Shown here piece after piece: positions 1-5,880 of a stretch of 9,834 nt of DNA. This stretch comes from Phycisphaerae bacterium (GTDB lineage: Bacteria > Planctomycetota > Phycisphaerae > Sedimentisphaerales > Anaerohalosphaeraceae). The notes beneath the pieces are model-generated. The model did not search any database, was not told where the DNA came from, and worked only from the letters and a program-made list of their open reading frames with translations. The stretch is taken from NCBI GenBank assembly GCA_021736615.1, contig JAIPFN010000220.1, forward strand, positions 1 to 9,834, written 5' to 3'. A program made the translations under genes and the position numbers. Positions within the stretch are counted from its first letter, which is position 1. Every line of letters begins with the position of its first letter.

Positions 1-1477
1 CAAGGCGAAATTAGCATCGCAGGAAAAAGAATTACAAGGCAAAATTGACTCTGCCAACCGCGAAGCGGACAATATCCTGAAGGCAGCCCAGCTTGACGCT
101 GCCAGTGAGATCATCAAGAAAAAAGAGAAATTCACAGCCGAAATGACCCTGGCCCAGGCCCAGATTCGCACCCAGGAAAACCGAATTCTCAAACGAGAGG
201 ATGTTCTGGACCGCGAGGTAACCGAACTTCGTGAGCGTGAAAAACAGCAGAAAATTGCCGAACAAGAACTTGATCGAAAAAACAAAAACATCGAAATCAG
301 GAGCAAAGAGCTGACGGCTGTTATCGCTCAGCAGAAAAATCAGCTCCTGAAAATCACCTCTCTCAACGTCGAAAGCGCAAAAGAAATGCTGCTGGACAGG
401 CTCGAAGACGAGTGCGGACGTGAAATGGACCAGGTTATCACGCGTAAAGTCGAAGAGGCCAAAGAGATCGTCGAGGAGAAAAGCCGTGAAATCATCACTA
501 CCGCCATCCAAAGATATGCCGCCGAGCAGACCTGCGAAGTGAGCGTTTCGATGGTCGACATCCCCAACGACGAAATGAAGGGCCGTGTAATCGGTCGCGA
601 AGGCCGGAATATCCGTGCGTTTGAAAAAGCCACAGGCGTTGACGTGATCGTTGACGACACACCGGGCATCATTATCGTAAGCGGTTTTAACCCCCTTCGC
701 CGTGAGATCGCCAGGCAGAGTATGGAAAAACTTATCGTCGACGGAAGGATCCATCCGACGCGTATCGAAGAACTGGTCGCACAGACGGCTAAGGACGTAA
801 ACGCCAAGGTAATGCAGCTTGGTAAAGCGGCTGCGGCCGAAGTTGACGTTCGCGGACTCAACAACAAAGTACTGACGATGATCGGATCACTGCACTATAG
901 AACAAGCTTCGGGCAAAACGTTCTGCGTCACAGCGTAGAGGTTGCGTTCCTTGCACAGGTAATGGCTGACGAGCTTGGACTTGACGGTTCAATCGCAAGG
1001 CGTGCAGGCTTCCTCCATGACATCGGAAAAGCGATGGACAGGGAGATCGAAGGCGGCCATCCGGCGATCGGAGCAAACTACCTTAAGCGTTTCCAGGAAT
1101 CTTCAATAGTCCTTAACGCCGTAGAAGCTCACCACGGAGACATCGAAGCCGACAACCCTTATACACCGCTGGTCGCTGCGGCAGATGCAATAAGCGCTTC
1201 ACGACCGGGCGCCAGACGCGAAACTCTGGAAAGGTATATCAAGCGGCTTGAAAAACTCGAAGAAATCGGATCAAGCTTTGAGGGAGTTGTAAACTGCTAT
1301 GCCATCCAGGCAGGCCGTGAAATCCGGGTTATCGTAAATGCCGACAAGATCGACGACCAGGAAACAATGAAAGTGGCAAGAGATATCGCCGCCAAGATCG
1401 AAGACGAAATGACTTACCCCGGCGAGATCAAGGTAACACTGCTTAGAGAAGTACGCTGCGTGGAATACGCCAGGTAA
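1..1477 (+). CDS. rny: Ribonuclease Y, 5' end outside the window
   Basis: RNase Y is a membrane-anchored endoribonuclease that starts mRNA decay. The frame is open from base 2 with no stop, so the gene begins upstream; 491 residues are visible against about 520 in the B. subtilis protein, so roughly the N-terminal membrane anchor is missing. A long charged Lys/Glu/Gln coiled coil fills visible residues 1 to about 175. The KH domain follows at about 182-247 and contains the GREGRNIR loop. The HD domain has the metal-binding HDIGK at visible residues 339-343, an upstream RHS histidine (310) and the later AHH and AADAIS segments. The C-terminal end (IKVTLLREVRCVEYAR) is typical of the family. 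The first in-frame ATG, at 143, lies inside the coiled coil and is not the real start. A ymdB homologue follows on the same strand, as in many genomes. The identification is secure; only the 5' boundary is unknown. Confidence 0.96.
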   Translation, partial: KAKLASQEKELQGKIDSANREADNILKAAQLDAASEIIKKKEKFTAEMTLAQAQIRTQENRILKREDVLDREVTELREREKQQKIAEQELDRKNKNIEIRSKELTAVIAQQKNQLLKITSLNVESAKEMLLDRLEDECGREMDQVITRKVEEAKEIVEEKSREIITTAIQRYAAEQTCEVSVSMVDIPNDEMKGRVIGREGRNIRAFEKATGVDVIVDDTPGIIIVSGFNPLRREIARQSMEKLIVDGRIHPTRIEELVAQTAKDVNAKVMQLGKAAAAEVDVRGLNNKVLTMIGSLHYRTSFGQNVLRHSVEVAFLAQVMADELGLDGSIARRAGFLHDIGKAMDREIEGGHPAIGANYLKRFQESSIVLNAVEAHHGDIEADNPYTPLVAAADAISASRPGARRETLERYIKRLEKLEEIGSSFEGVVNCYAIQAGREIRVIVNADKIDDQETMKVARDIAAKIEDEMTYPGEIKVTLLREVRCVEYAR

Positions 1478-1483
1478 TTTACT

Positions 1484-1508
1484 CAAACTGACCTATTCGG
1501 TCAGTTTG
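1484..1508 (+). terminator. Strong hairpin just after rny, no T-tract
   Basis: A perfect 10-bp inverted repeat, CAAACTGACC / GGTCAGTTTG, with a 5-base loop (TATTC), starts 6 bases after the rny stop codon. The following bases are GCAGGG rather than a run of T, so it is not a classical intrinsic terminator. It may act as a partial terminator or as a 3' stability/processing element between rny and ymdB. The structure is seen directly; the role is inferred. Confidence 0.5.
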
Positions 1509-1510
1509 CA

Positions 1511-1540
1511 GGGTTTAGGGATTAGGTTTTAGGGATTATT
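1511..1540. repeat. Heptameric TTTAGGG/ATTAGGT tandem repeat
   Basis: Starting at 1514 the sequence reads TTTAGGG, ATTAGGT, TTTAGGG, ATTATTC: about four 7-base units sharing the pattern NTTAGNN. It lies between rny and ymdB and encodes nothing. A related heptad array with TTAGC units lies immediately after ymdB at 2433-2459. The repeat is seen directly; no function is claimed. Confidence 0.6.
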
Positions 1541-1546
1541 CAAGGG

Positions 1547-1580
1547 TTCGGCCTGACGGCCGATGCTATTCTTCGGCGGG
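1547..1580 (+). promoter_or_regulatory. Competing hairpins over the ymdB ribosome binding site
   Basis: TCGGCC (1548-1553) and GGCCGA (1558-1563) form a perfect 6-bp stem with a TGAC loop. The second arm can pair instead with TCGGC (1573-1577) through GCCGA (1559-1563), which would cover the GGCGGG ribosome-binding region (1575-1580) ahead of the TTG start at 1588. The two stems are mutually exclusive. The pairings are read from the sequence; any regulatory use is inference. Confidence 0.3.
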
Positions 1581-1587
1581 TTTGATT

Positions 1588-2436
1588 TTGAAGATTAAAG
1601 TTTTATGTATTGGTGATATTGTCGGCAGGCCCGGGAGGCATATACTCTCGCAGCAGCTTGTACAATTGGTCAATGAACGTAATATTGACTGTGTCATCGC
1701 CAATGCCGAAAATGCCGCCGGCGGATCCGGGCTTACTCCTCAGATATATGAAAAACTAATGCGATATGGTGTAAATCTCATTACACTGGGCGATCACGCC
1801 TACCGAAAACGTGAGATCATCTCTGTCCTGGAATCACAAAATAATATCGTCCGGCCCGCAAACCTGTCGCAGTTTTCAGCAGGCAGGGATTTTGCCCTAT
1901 ACGAAACCTCCGGTGGTATTCGAATAGCAGTGGTTTCGCTGATCGGCAGGATATTCATGAAGCCGGCAGACTGTCCATACGCAAAGATTGACAGTGTACT
2001 TTCGCGGCTTAACCATGAAGCGGATATTATCTTTGTCGACATGCACGCCGAGGCGTCGAGCGAGAAAAACGCGATGGGATACTACCTTGAGGGCAAAGTT
2101 AGCTGCGTCTTCGGGACACACACACACGTGATGACACCCGACGAAAAGACCCTGCCGGACGCCACTGCATACATAACGGACCTGGGGATGACCGGGTCGC
2201 ACGATTCGGTGCTGGGCCGTAAAAAAGAGTGCGTTATAAAATCTTTCAGGACACAGATGCCCTTCTCGTTCGAGATCGCCACCGAAGACGTGCGGATCAG
2301 CGGGATAGAAGTAACGGTCGATTCGCGAACAAGAAAAGCCGAAAAGATCGAGCGAATCCAGATATTCGAAGACGGCTCGGAAAATATCGGTTATGACAGC
2401 GACGACGGAAAACCGGAACATTATAATGGTTTTTAG
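1588..2436 (+). CDS. ymdB: YmdB-family metallophosphoesterase (TIGR00282-type)
   Basis: YmdB proteins are dinuclear-metal phosphodiesterases; the B. subtilis enzyme hydrolyses 2',3'-cAMP and affects biofilm formation. Family motifs appear in order: GDIVGRPGR (Asp10), ANAENAAGG (Glu41, Asn42), LGDHAYRKREI (Asp69, His70), VDMHAEASSEK (His153) and FGTHTHV (His178, His180). One metal ligand differs: the usual GNH is GDH here. The length is 282 residues against 264 in B. subtilis, the extra being a polar, acidic C-terminal tail. I chose the TTG at 1588 because GGCGGG at 1575-1580 lies 7 bases upstream and the product then begins MKIKVLCIGDIVG, like the family; the in-frame TTG at 1582 leaves only one base of spacing. 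The gene lies 110 bases after rny on the same strand, with no clear promoter between, so cotranscription is likely. The TAG stop lies inside a TTAGC heptad repeat. Confidence 0.93.
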   Translation: MKIKVLCIGDIVGRPGRHILSQQLVQLVNERNIDCVIANAENAAGGSGLTPQIYEKLMRYGVNLITLGDHAYRKREIISVLESQNNIVRPANLSQFSAGRDFALYETSGGIRIAVVSLIGRIFMKPADCPYAKIDSVLSRLNHEADIIFVDMHAEASSEKNAMGYYLEGKVSCVFGTHTHVMTPDEKTLPDATAYITDLGMTGSHDSVLGRKKECVIKSFRTQMPFSFEIATEDVRISGIEVTVDSRTRKAEKIERIQIFEDGSENIGYDSDDGKPEHYNGF

Positions 2437-2459
2437 CGATTAGCCGTTAGCAGTTTAGC
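2433..2459. repeat. TTAGC heptad repeat between convergent genes
   Basis: Four TTAGC units start at 2433, 2440, 2447 and 2455, a spacing of 7, 7 and 8 bases. The first unit contains the ymdB stop codon (TAG at 2434-2436), and the array fills almost all of the 25-base gap to the stop codon of the convergent regulator gene. The same NTTAGNN heptad design occurs on the other side of ymdB at 1514-1540. No hairpin terminator is visible in this gap. Confidence 0.6.
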
Positions 2460-2461
2460 TA

Positions 2462-3988
2462 TCATAAGTACTTTGGATGTATGTCGTACTTCTTGATTTT
2501 ATAGCCTAGTATTCTTTCTGTTATTCCCAGATCGGTTGCGGTTTTTCTTTGTTTTCCGCCGTTCTTTTTTAGTGCGTCTACTATTATCTCGCGTTCCTTG
2601 TTTTCGACTATCTCGGTGAGCGATCTTTTTTCATCTGAGTGCTCGCCTTTTTTGGCCATCTGCAGCGAAGGCGGCATGTGCTCGGACCGGATCACATCGT
2701 CATTGCACAGCAGAACGGATCTTTCCATGCAGTTTTCCAGTTCGCGAATATTACCGGGCCAGTGATAACTGGTAAGCATCTCGATAGCAGGGGTGGAAAT
2801 CCGGTTTATGTCCTTGCCGTTTTCCTTTGCGAATTTTTCCAGGAAGTGGTCGGCAAGGAGCATGACATCGTTCTTTCGCTCTCGAAGCGAGGGCAGAAAA
2901 ATCGGGAATACATTGATGCGATAGTAAAGATCCTCACGGAACAAACCGTTTTTGATCTCGGCTTCGAGGTCCTTGTTCGTCGCTACGATAATGCGAACAT
3001 TGGCCTTGATGGTTTCGTGACCGCCGACTCGCTCGAACTCCTTGAACTGAATAACTCGCAGAAGCTTGACCTGGAGGTTCATGGAGAAGTCACCAATCTC
3101 GTCAAGGAAGATCGTCCCGCCGTTTGCCATCTCAAATCTTCCGATCTTGCGGTCGATAGCACCTGTAAAGGCCCCCTTCTCGTGGCCGAACAATTCGCTT
3201 TCGAGCAAAGTCTCCGGCAAAGCGGTGCAGTTGATCTTGACGAATGGCTTTTCCGAACGCAGTGAGTTGTAATGTATGGCGTGGGCGACGAGGTCCTTGC
3301 CGGTTCCGCTTTCGCCGCGTATCAGGACGGTGGCCTTGCTGTTTGCAACCTGTTCGATGAGCCTGTAAACCTCCTGTATGGCGTTGCTGGTGCCGATCAT
3401 ATTGTGCATGTCGAAGCGGCCCTTGAGCTGGCGTCTGAGTTGTTCGTTTTCACTTCTAAGCGCGCGGCGGTCCGACTCGATAAGTCTGTCGAGCTTAACG
3501 GCCTGGGCGACCATTGTAGCGATGATCTCGAGCAGACGGACGTTGGCATCGAAATCGTCGCCGGGTTTCGCCTTGCGGTCGACACTGAGCGCACCAATAG
3601 TATTTCCCTCGAGCTTGATGGGAACGCAGAAAAAAGCAATTCGGCCCTTGGACTTTGGACGCTCACCGGTCTTTGACAGGAACCGCGGATCTTTATGAAT
3701 ATCCGGGATGACAACTTCCTGGCCGGTCTCTACTACCCTGCCGGTGATACCCTCGCCAATCTTGTAGGTGCCGAGCTTCTGGGACTGCTTGCTGACGCCA
3801 TGGGCGACCTCGGTCTTAATGGTCTCACTCTGCGGATCAAACAGAGTGATCGTACCCCGCTGGAGCTTTAGATGTGTATCGAGAGTCTTGAGGATTGAAT
3901 TAAGAGTATCCTCAAGATTCAAAGAATCCGTAAAAGCCCTCGCCATATCACCAAGGACTTCAATATCACGCGTAAGTTTTTTTGCCAT
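2462..3988 (-). CDS. Sigma54-dependent activator, GAF-AAA+-Fis (NifA-like)
   Basis: This is a bacterial enhancer-binding protein that uses ATP to open promoters bound by sigma54 RNA polymerase. An N-terminal GAF sensor covers about residues 14-170, a short helical linker 170-195, and the AAA+ domain about 196-430. The AAA+ domain has Walker A GESGTGKD (225-232), an intact sigma54-contact loop GAFTGA (272-277), Walker B GTIFLDE (291-297), the REDLYYRINVFPI arginine-finger region (351-363) and GNIREL (412-417). A Fis-type helix-turn-helix is at about 477-503. There is no receiver domain, so the signal is probably a small molecule or partner bound by GAF, as in NifA. All key motifs are intact. 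I chose the ATG at 3988 (508 residues, MAKKLTRD), with AGGA upstream; a TTG at 4030 would add 14 residues but sits at the predicted transcription start. No target operon with a clear sigma54 promoter was found in the window, and no nif genes are near. Confidence 0.93.
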   Translation of the reverse strand: MAKKLTRDIEVLGDMARAFTDSLNLEDTLNSILKTLDTHLKLQRGTITLFDPQSETIKTEVAHGVSKQSQKLGTYKIGEGITGRVVETGQEVVIPDIHKDPRFLSKTGERPKSKGRIAFFCVPIKLEGNTIGALSVDRKAKPGDDFDANVRLLEIIATMVAQAVKLDRLIESDRRALRSENEQLRRQLKGRFDMHNMIGTSNAIQEVYRLIEQVANSKATVLIRGESGTGKDLVAHAIHYNSLRSEKPFVKINCTALPETLLESELFGHEKGAFTGAIDRKIGRFEMANGGTIFLDEIGDFSMNLQVKLLRVIQFKEFERVGGHETIKANVRIIVATNKDLEAEIKNGLFREDLYYRINVFPIFLPSLRERKNDVMLLADHFLEKFAKENGKDINRISTPAIEMLTSYHWPGNIRELENCMERSVLLCNDDVIRSEHMPPSLQMAKKGEHSDEKRSLTEIVENKEREIIVDALKKNGGKQRKTATDLGITERILGYKIKKYDIHPKYL

Positions 3989-4020
3989 TTTTGTATTTAT
4001 CCTGAAAAATAGACTAAATC

Positions 4021-4066
4021 TGTAAACCAACCTCTAAACTATAACAAAATTGTAAACCTAATGCAA
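4021..4066 (-). promoter_or_regulatory. Predicted promoter of the sigma54 activator, with paired direct repeats
   Basis: On the minus strand, TTGCAT (4066-4061) and TATAGT (4043-4038) are separated by 17 bases; the -10 matches sigma70 consensus at 5 of 6 positions and the -35 at 3 of 6. Transcription would start near 4031, giving a leader of about 43 bases before the ATG at 3988. An exact 8-base repeat, GGTTTACA on the minus strand, occurs at 4058-4051 (inside the spacer) and at 4028-4021 (just after the start point), exactly 30 bases apart. This spacing is about three helical turns and resembles an operator pair; that role is inferred. Confidence 0.4.
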
Positions 4067-4090
4067 GTCGCAACATTTTTGTATTTCAAT

Positions 4091-4327
4091 TCAAAGCCAG
4101 TTTGCAAGTGCTATTTCTTCAGAAATTCGTCTTTTGAGGCCCTTTATACGTATTTCCTTTCGGTAATTGTCTGATTTTTCGCTTAGACTGAAGAGGCGTC
4201 TATCGAGTTTTTCCCTCTCGGCGGGCATTTTGTAAAGATTAGGCCTATACCGGCGAATTTCCATGTCCAAAGAATCTGAATAAATACTATAGTCTTTTCT
4301 TATTTTTCGCTTCTCTTTTATGCTCAT
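4091..4327 (-). CDS. Small basic hypothetical protein
   Basis: I do not recognise this protein. It has 78 residues, is rich in Lys, Arg and Glu, has no cysteine, no signal peptide and no membrane segment, and looks mostly helical. It begins MSIKEKRKIRKDYS and ends EIALANWL. The ATG at 4327 is chosen because AGGGGG lies 7 bases upstream, a strong ribosome binding site; an in-frame ATG at 4363 would add 12 residues but has poorer spacing. It precedes the sigma54 activator on the same strand, with 102 bases between, and that gap holds the activator's own predicted promoter, so the two may be partly cotranscribed. It could be a small nucleic-acid-binding or partner protein, but nothing in the sequence proves this. 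The good ribosome binding site is the main reason to believe the gene is real. Confidence 0.6.
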   Translation of the reverse strand: MSIKEKRKIRKDYSIYSDSLDMEIRRYRPNLYKMPAEREKLDRRLFSLSEKSDNYRKEIRIKGLKRRISEEIALANWL

Positions 4328-4474
4328 ATCAAATCCCCCTGTCTTAAAATCTGAATATTTCATCCTATCTACCGTTTCCTACGAAAACACCGATACGTAA
4401 GCCTAAGAAAAAGTGACAAGTTTCAGCTGCGAAGGTACCCGGTTGAGGTTTTCGGATAGGTGATATTTATTGTT

Positions 4475-4503
4475 TTGACTTTTTGATCTATAAATGCTAC
4501 AGT
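4475..4503 (+). promoter_or_regulatory. Predicted sigma70-type promoter of the lipoprotein gene
   Basis: TTGACT (4475-4480) and TACAGT (4498-4503) are separated by 17 bases and match the -35 and -10 consensus at 5 of 6 and 4 of 6 positions. Transcription would start near 4510, giving a leader of about 43 bases. A TATAAA at 4489-4494 is an alternative -10, but its -35 partner is weak. The flanking region 4328-4474 holds only the upstream region of the divergent small gene. Confidence 0.45.
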
Positions 4504-4552
4504 TTTTTTGTCGTGATTAACTAAAACAAAATTTTATTACAGGATAATTACC

Positions 4553-4885
4553 ATGAATAGACTTTTAACCGCCCTGCTCGTTTCAATGCTCTTTGTAATT
4601 GCTGTTTCAGGATGCCAGGAAGATAATTCGCCATCAAATGATCGACGGGCAAATCTGATAGGAAGCGAAAACCTTAGACTGCAGCTTAAAGATAAAGACA
4701 CTAAGATCGCAAGCCTTCAATCGGAACTGGATAAATGCACTAAGGAAAACGCGACACTTAAGGCCCAGGCCACTAAATCCGCAGGGGGATTTATGGAAAT
4801 GTTCGTGGCTGCCAATCAAAAAGCTACTGCACTCGAAAAAGAAAACGCAGACTTGAAAGCCAAGATCAAAGAACTTGAAAAATAG
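4553..4885 (+). CDS. Small coiled-coil lipoprotein
   Basis: The product has 110 residues. It begins with a lipoprotein signal peptide: Asn-Arg charge, a hydrophobic core (LLTALLVSMLFVIAV) and the lipobox VSGC with the acylated Cys at 21. The mature part, about 90 residues, has a short polar linker, a first heptad-like coil at about 39-72, a Gly-containing break (GGFMEMFVAANQ, 78-89) and a second coil at 90-110 (LEKEN, LKAKIKELEK). AGGA at 4541-4544 lies 8 bases before the ATG. The design of lipid anchor, coiled coil and C-terminal lysine resembles Lpp-type lipoproteins, which tie the outer membrane to peptidoglycan, but I see no sequence match that proves it and the length is greater than the 78-residue E. 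coli Lpp precursor. It is transcribed alone from its own predicted promoter, divergently from the small gene at 4091-4327. The localisation call is firm; the role is unknown. Confidence 0.85.
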   Translation: MNRLLTALLVSMLFVIAVSGCQEDNSPSNDRRANLIGSENLRLQLKDKDTKIASLQSELDKCTKENATLKAQATKSAGGFMEMFVAANQKATALEKENADLKAKIKELEK

Positions 4886-4921
4886 AGTTCAAGCCGACAT
4901 ATTTCTTTAGTAAATGAAAAA

Positions 4922-4945
4922 AGCCGCGGGCTGGAAGCCCTCGCT
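4922..4945 (-). terminator. GGGCTGGAAGCCC palindrome followed by T6 on the minus strand
   Basis: GGGCT (4928-4932) and AGCCC (4936-4940) form a stem with a GGA loop, extended after one mismatch by CG/CG pairs. Read on the minus strand the hairpin is followed by CTTTTTTC (from 4923 to 4916), so it can work as an intrinsic terminator for the gene at 5064-5783. The core, with its flanking GTAGCGAGGGCTTCC on the minus strand, resembles a dispersed palindromic repeat I recall from planctomycete genomes; that link is from memory and unverified. Confidence 0.5.
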
Positions 4946-4955
4946 ACAAAAAACA

Positions 4956-4990
4956 AAAGCCTGTCGCGATGCAGTATCGCGACACGCTTT
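4956..4990 (-). terminator. Strong intrinsic terminator of the 239-residue gene
   Basis: A perfect 9-bp stem, TGTCGCGAT (4962-4970) and ATCGCGACA (4976-4984), has a GCAGT loop. After one mismatch it is extended by AAAGC/GCTTT (4956-4960 with 4986-4990). On the minus strand it is followed by TTTTGTTTTTTG, the arrangement of a rho-independent terminator. It lies about 75 bases beyond the stop codon at 5064. On the plus strand only a weak TTTAATATT follows, so it may also partly stop transcription from the lipoprotein gene. Confidence 0.65.
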
Positions 4991-5063
4991 AATATTCTAT
5001 AGATACAGCACCCCTTTAAGCCCGGCGTATGGCCCGGCAGCTCATTGGATTGCCGCTGAAATC

Positions 5064-5783
5064 TTACTTGTGCGAGGTCCTTTCGGCGAGTTCCTGCAAT
5101 GCCTGACACTGAATCTCTTTGCCGTATAACCCATCGAGATCAACAGCGTAAATCTTGAGAGCTTTACTGTCTATCTCGGTTCGCTGGCCCGTTCTGACCA
5201 GTTCGTTGAAACAGAGCTTTCGCATAGCGACATCTGTCTTTTCACTATCATCAACACTTTCGACGATACTAAGAAGAAATGCCAGATCGAGCAGTTCCAT
5301 GCCGCTGTGCATGTCTCTTCCGTTCTGTCGTGACAGATTCTTGCGAGCAACGGCGTCTTTCCTGACAGGTCTGATGTCACGAACAGAATCAGCATAACGT
5401 CCCTGGGGCTTTTTATTTGTGTTTGTTTCCATTTCTTTCACCTCATAATCATCATATTCTTCGTATTGATCCATCCCGCGAGTGCCCGGCAGATCGAAAA
5501 AACTCATTCCATCACGAACGAGTCCGGCATCGGTTTCGTTATCACCTTCAAAATCAACCCCATCAACTGGCGGGCCAACGGGAAGCTTAGGTTTTTGCGG
5601 TGTAATAACATTCCTGCCAATCACCGAACCGGTCATGGCCGGCTTACTGAAATCGAAAATACTTTTGCCGGTACCAATCCCCTGCTTGGGTTCCGTGATG
5701 TGGTCTACAAGCGGCTTGGAGAGCTTGCCGATCTTCGCCCAGTCAACTTCTTTATCTTTCGACTTTGACTTCGATTTTGCCAT
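5064..5783 (-). CDS. Hypothetical protein, 239 residues
   Basis: I do not recognise this protein. The N-terminus is a Lys/Ser repeat (MAKSKSKSKDKE), followed to about residue 150 by polar, Pro/Gly/Asp-rich sequence that is probably disordered, with an acidic Tyr/Glu/Asp cluster EEYDDYE at 108-114 and a basic stretch at 136-155. Residues 160-239 look folded and helical (MELLDLAFLLSIVESVDD; MRKLCFNELVRTG; LQELAERTSHK). There is no signal peptide or membrane segment, so it is probably cytoplasmic. The ATG at 5783 has AGGG 9 bases upstream. The gene has its own predicted promoter (5831-5859), palindromes further upstream and two hairpins with T-tracts downstream, so it looks like an independent, regulated single-gene unit. 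Having both a promoter and terminators argues that it is real. It could be an adaptor or a structural protein; no function can be assigned. Confidence 0.75.
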   Translation of the reverse strand: MAKSKSKSKDKEVDWAKIGKLSKPLVDHITEPKQGIGTGKSIFDFSKPAMTGSVIGRNVITPQKPKLPVGPPVDGVDFEGDNETDAGLVRDGMSFFDLPGTRGMDQYEEYDDYEVKEMETNTNKKPQGRYADSVRDIRPVRKDAVARKNLSRQNGRDMHSGMELLDLAFLLSIVESVDDSEKTDVAMRKLCFNELVRTGQRTEIDSKALKIYAVDLDGLYGKEIQCQALQELAERTSHK

Positions 5784-5811
5784 TATCTTTTTCCCTAAAG
5801 AGTCAATGCTT

Positions 5812-5821
5812 ACTGCGATAA
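5812..5821 (-). promoter_or_regulatory. Half-site TTATCGCAGT in the leader of the 239-residue gene
   Basis: On the minus strand this reads TTATCGCAGT. Its exact inverted copy lies at 5887-5896, inside the paired palindromes. The downstream copy sits close to the predicted transcription start (about 5824), where a bound protein could block transcription. The repeat is seen; the operator role is inferred. Confidence 0.3.
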
Positions 5822-5830
5822 ATCAAGTTC

Positions 5831-5859
5831 AATATAACAACTCAAAGGCCAAATTTGAA
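5831..5859 (-). promoter_or_regulatory. Predicted promoter of the 239-residue gene
   Basis: On the minus strand TTCAAA (5859-5854) and TATATT (5836-5831) are separated by 17 bases and match the -35 and -10 consensus at 4 of 6 and 5 of 6 positions. The start point would be near 5824, about 40 bases before the ATG. Confidence 0.4.
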
Positions 5860-5880
5860 CTCTAAACAAATCCTTATGTC

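Noticed and set aside
32..754. 240-codon open frame on the minus strand
   Set aside because: It is antisense to the well-supported RNase Y coding sequence, and its composition follows from the codon pattern of rny. No ribosome binding site or family signature.
1514..1534. TTTAGGG units identical to the plant telomere repeat
   Set aside because: Only about two exact units lie inside a bacterial operon gap; the match is a coincidence of a heptad repeat, not a telomere or eukaryotic DNA.
2639..3265. 208-codon open frame on the plus strand
   Set aside because: It is antisense to the AAA+ domain of the sigma54 activator, whose motifs are all intact on the other strand.
4816..5129. Overlapping open frames on both strands across 4816-5129
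   Set aside because: They cover two hairpins and the ends of two convergent genes; the apparent coding is a by-product of palindromic sequence.
5826..5861. AGTTCAA / TTGAACT inverted repeat around the promoter of the 239-residue gene
   Set aside because: Only 7 bp with 22 bases between, in AT-rich sequence; too weak to separate from chance beside the much stronger palindromes at 5881-5903.
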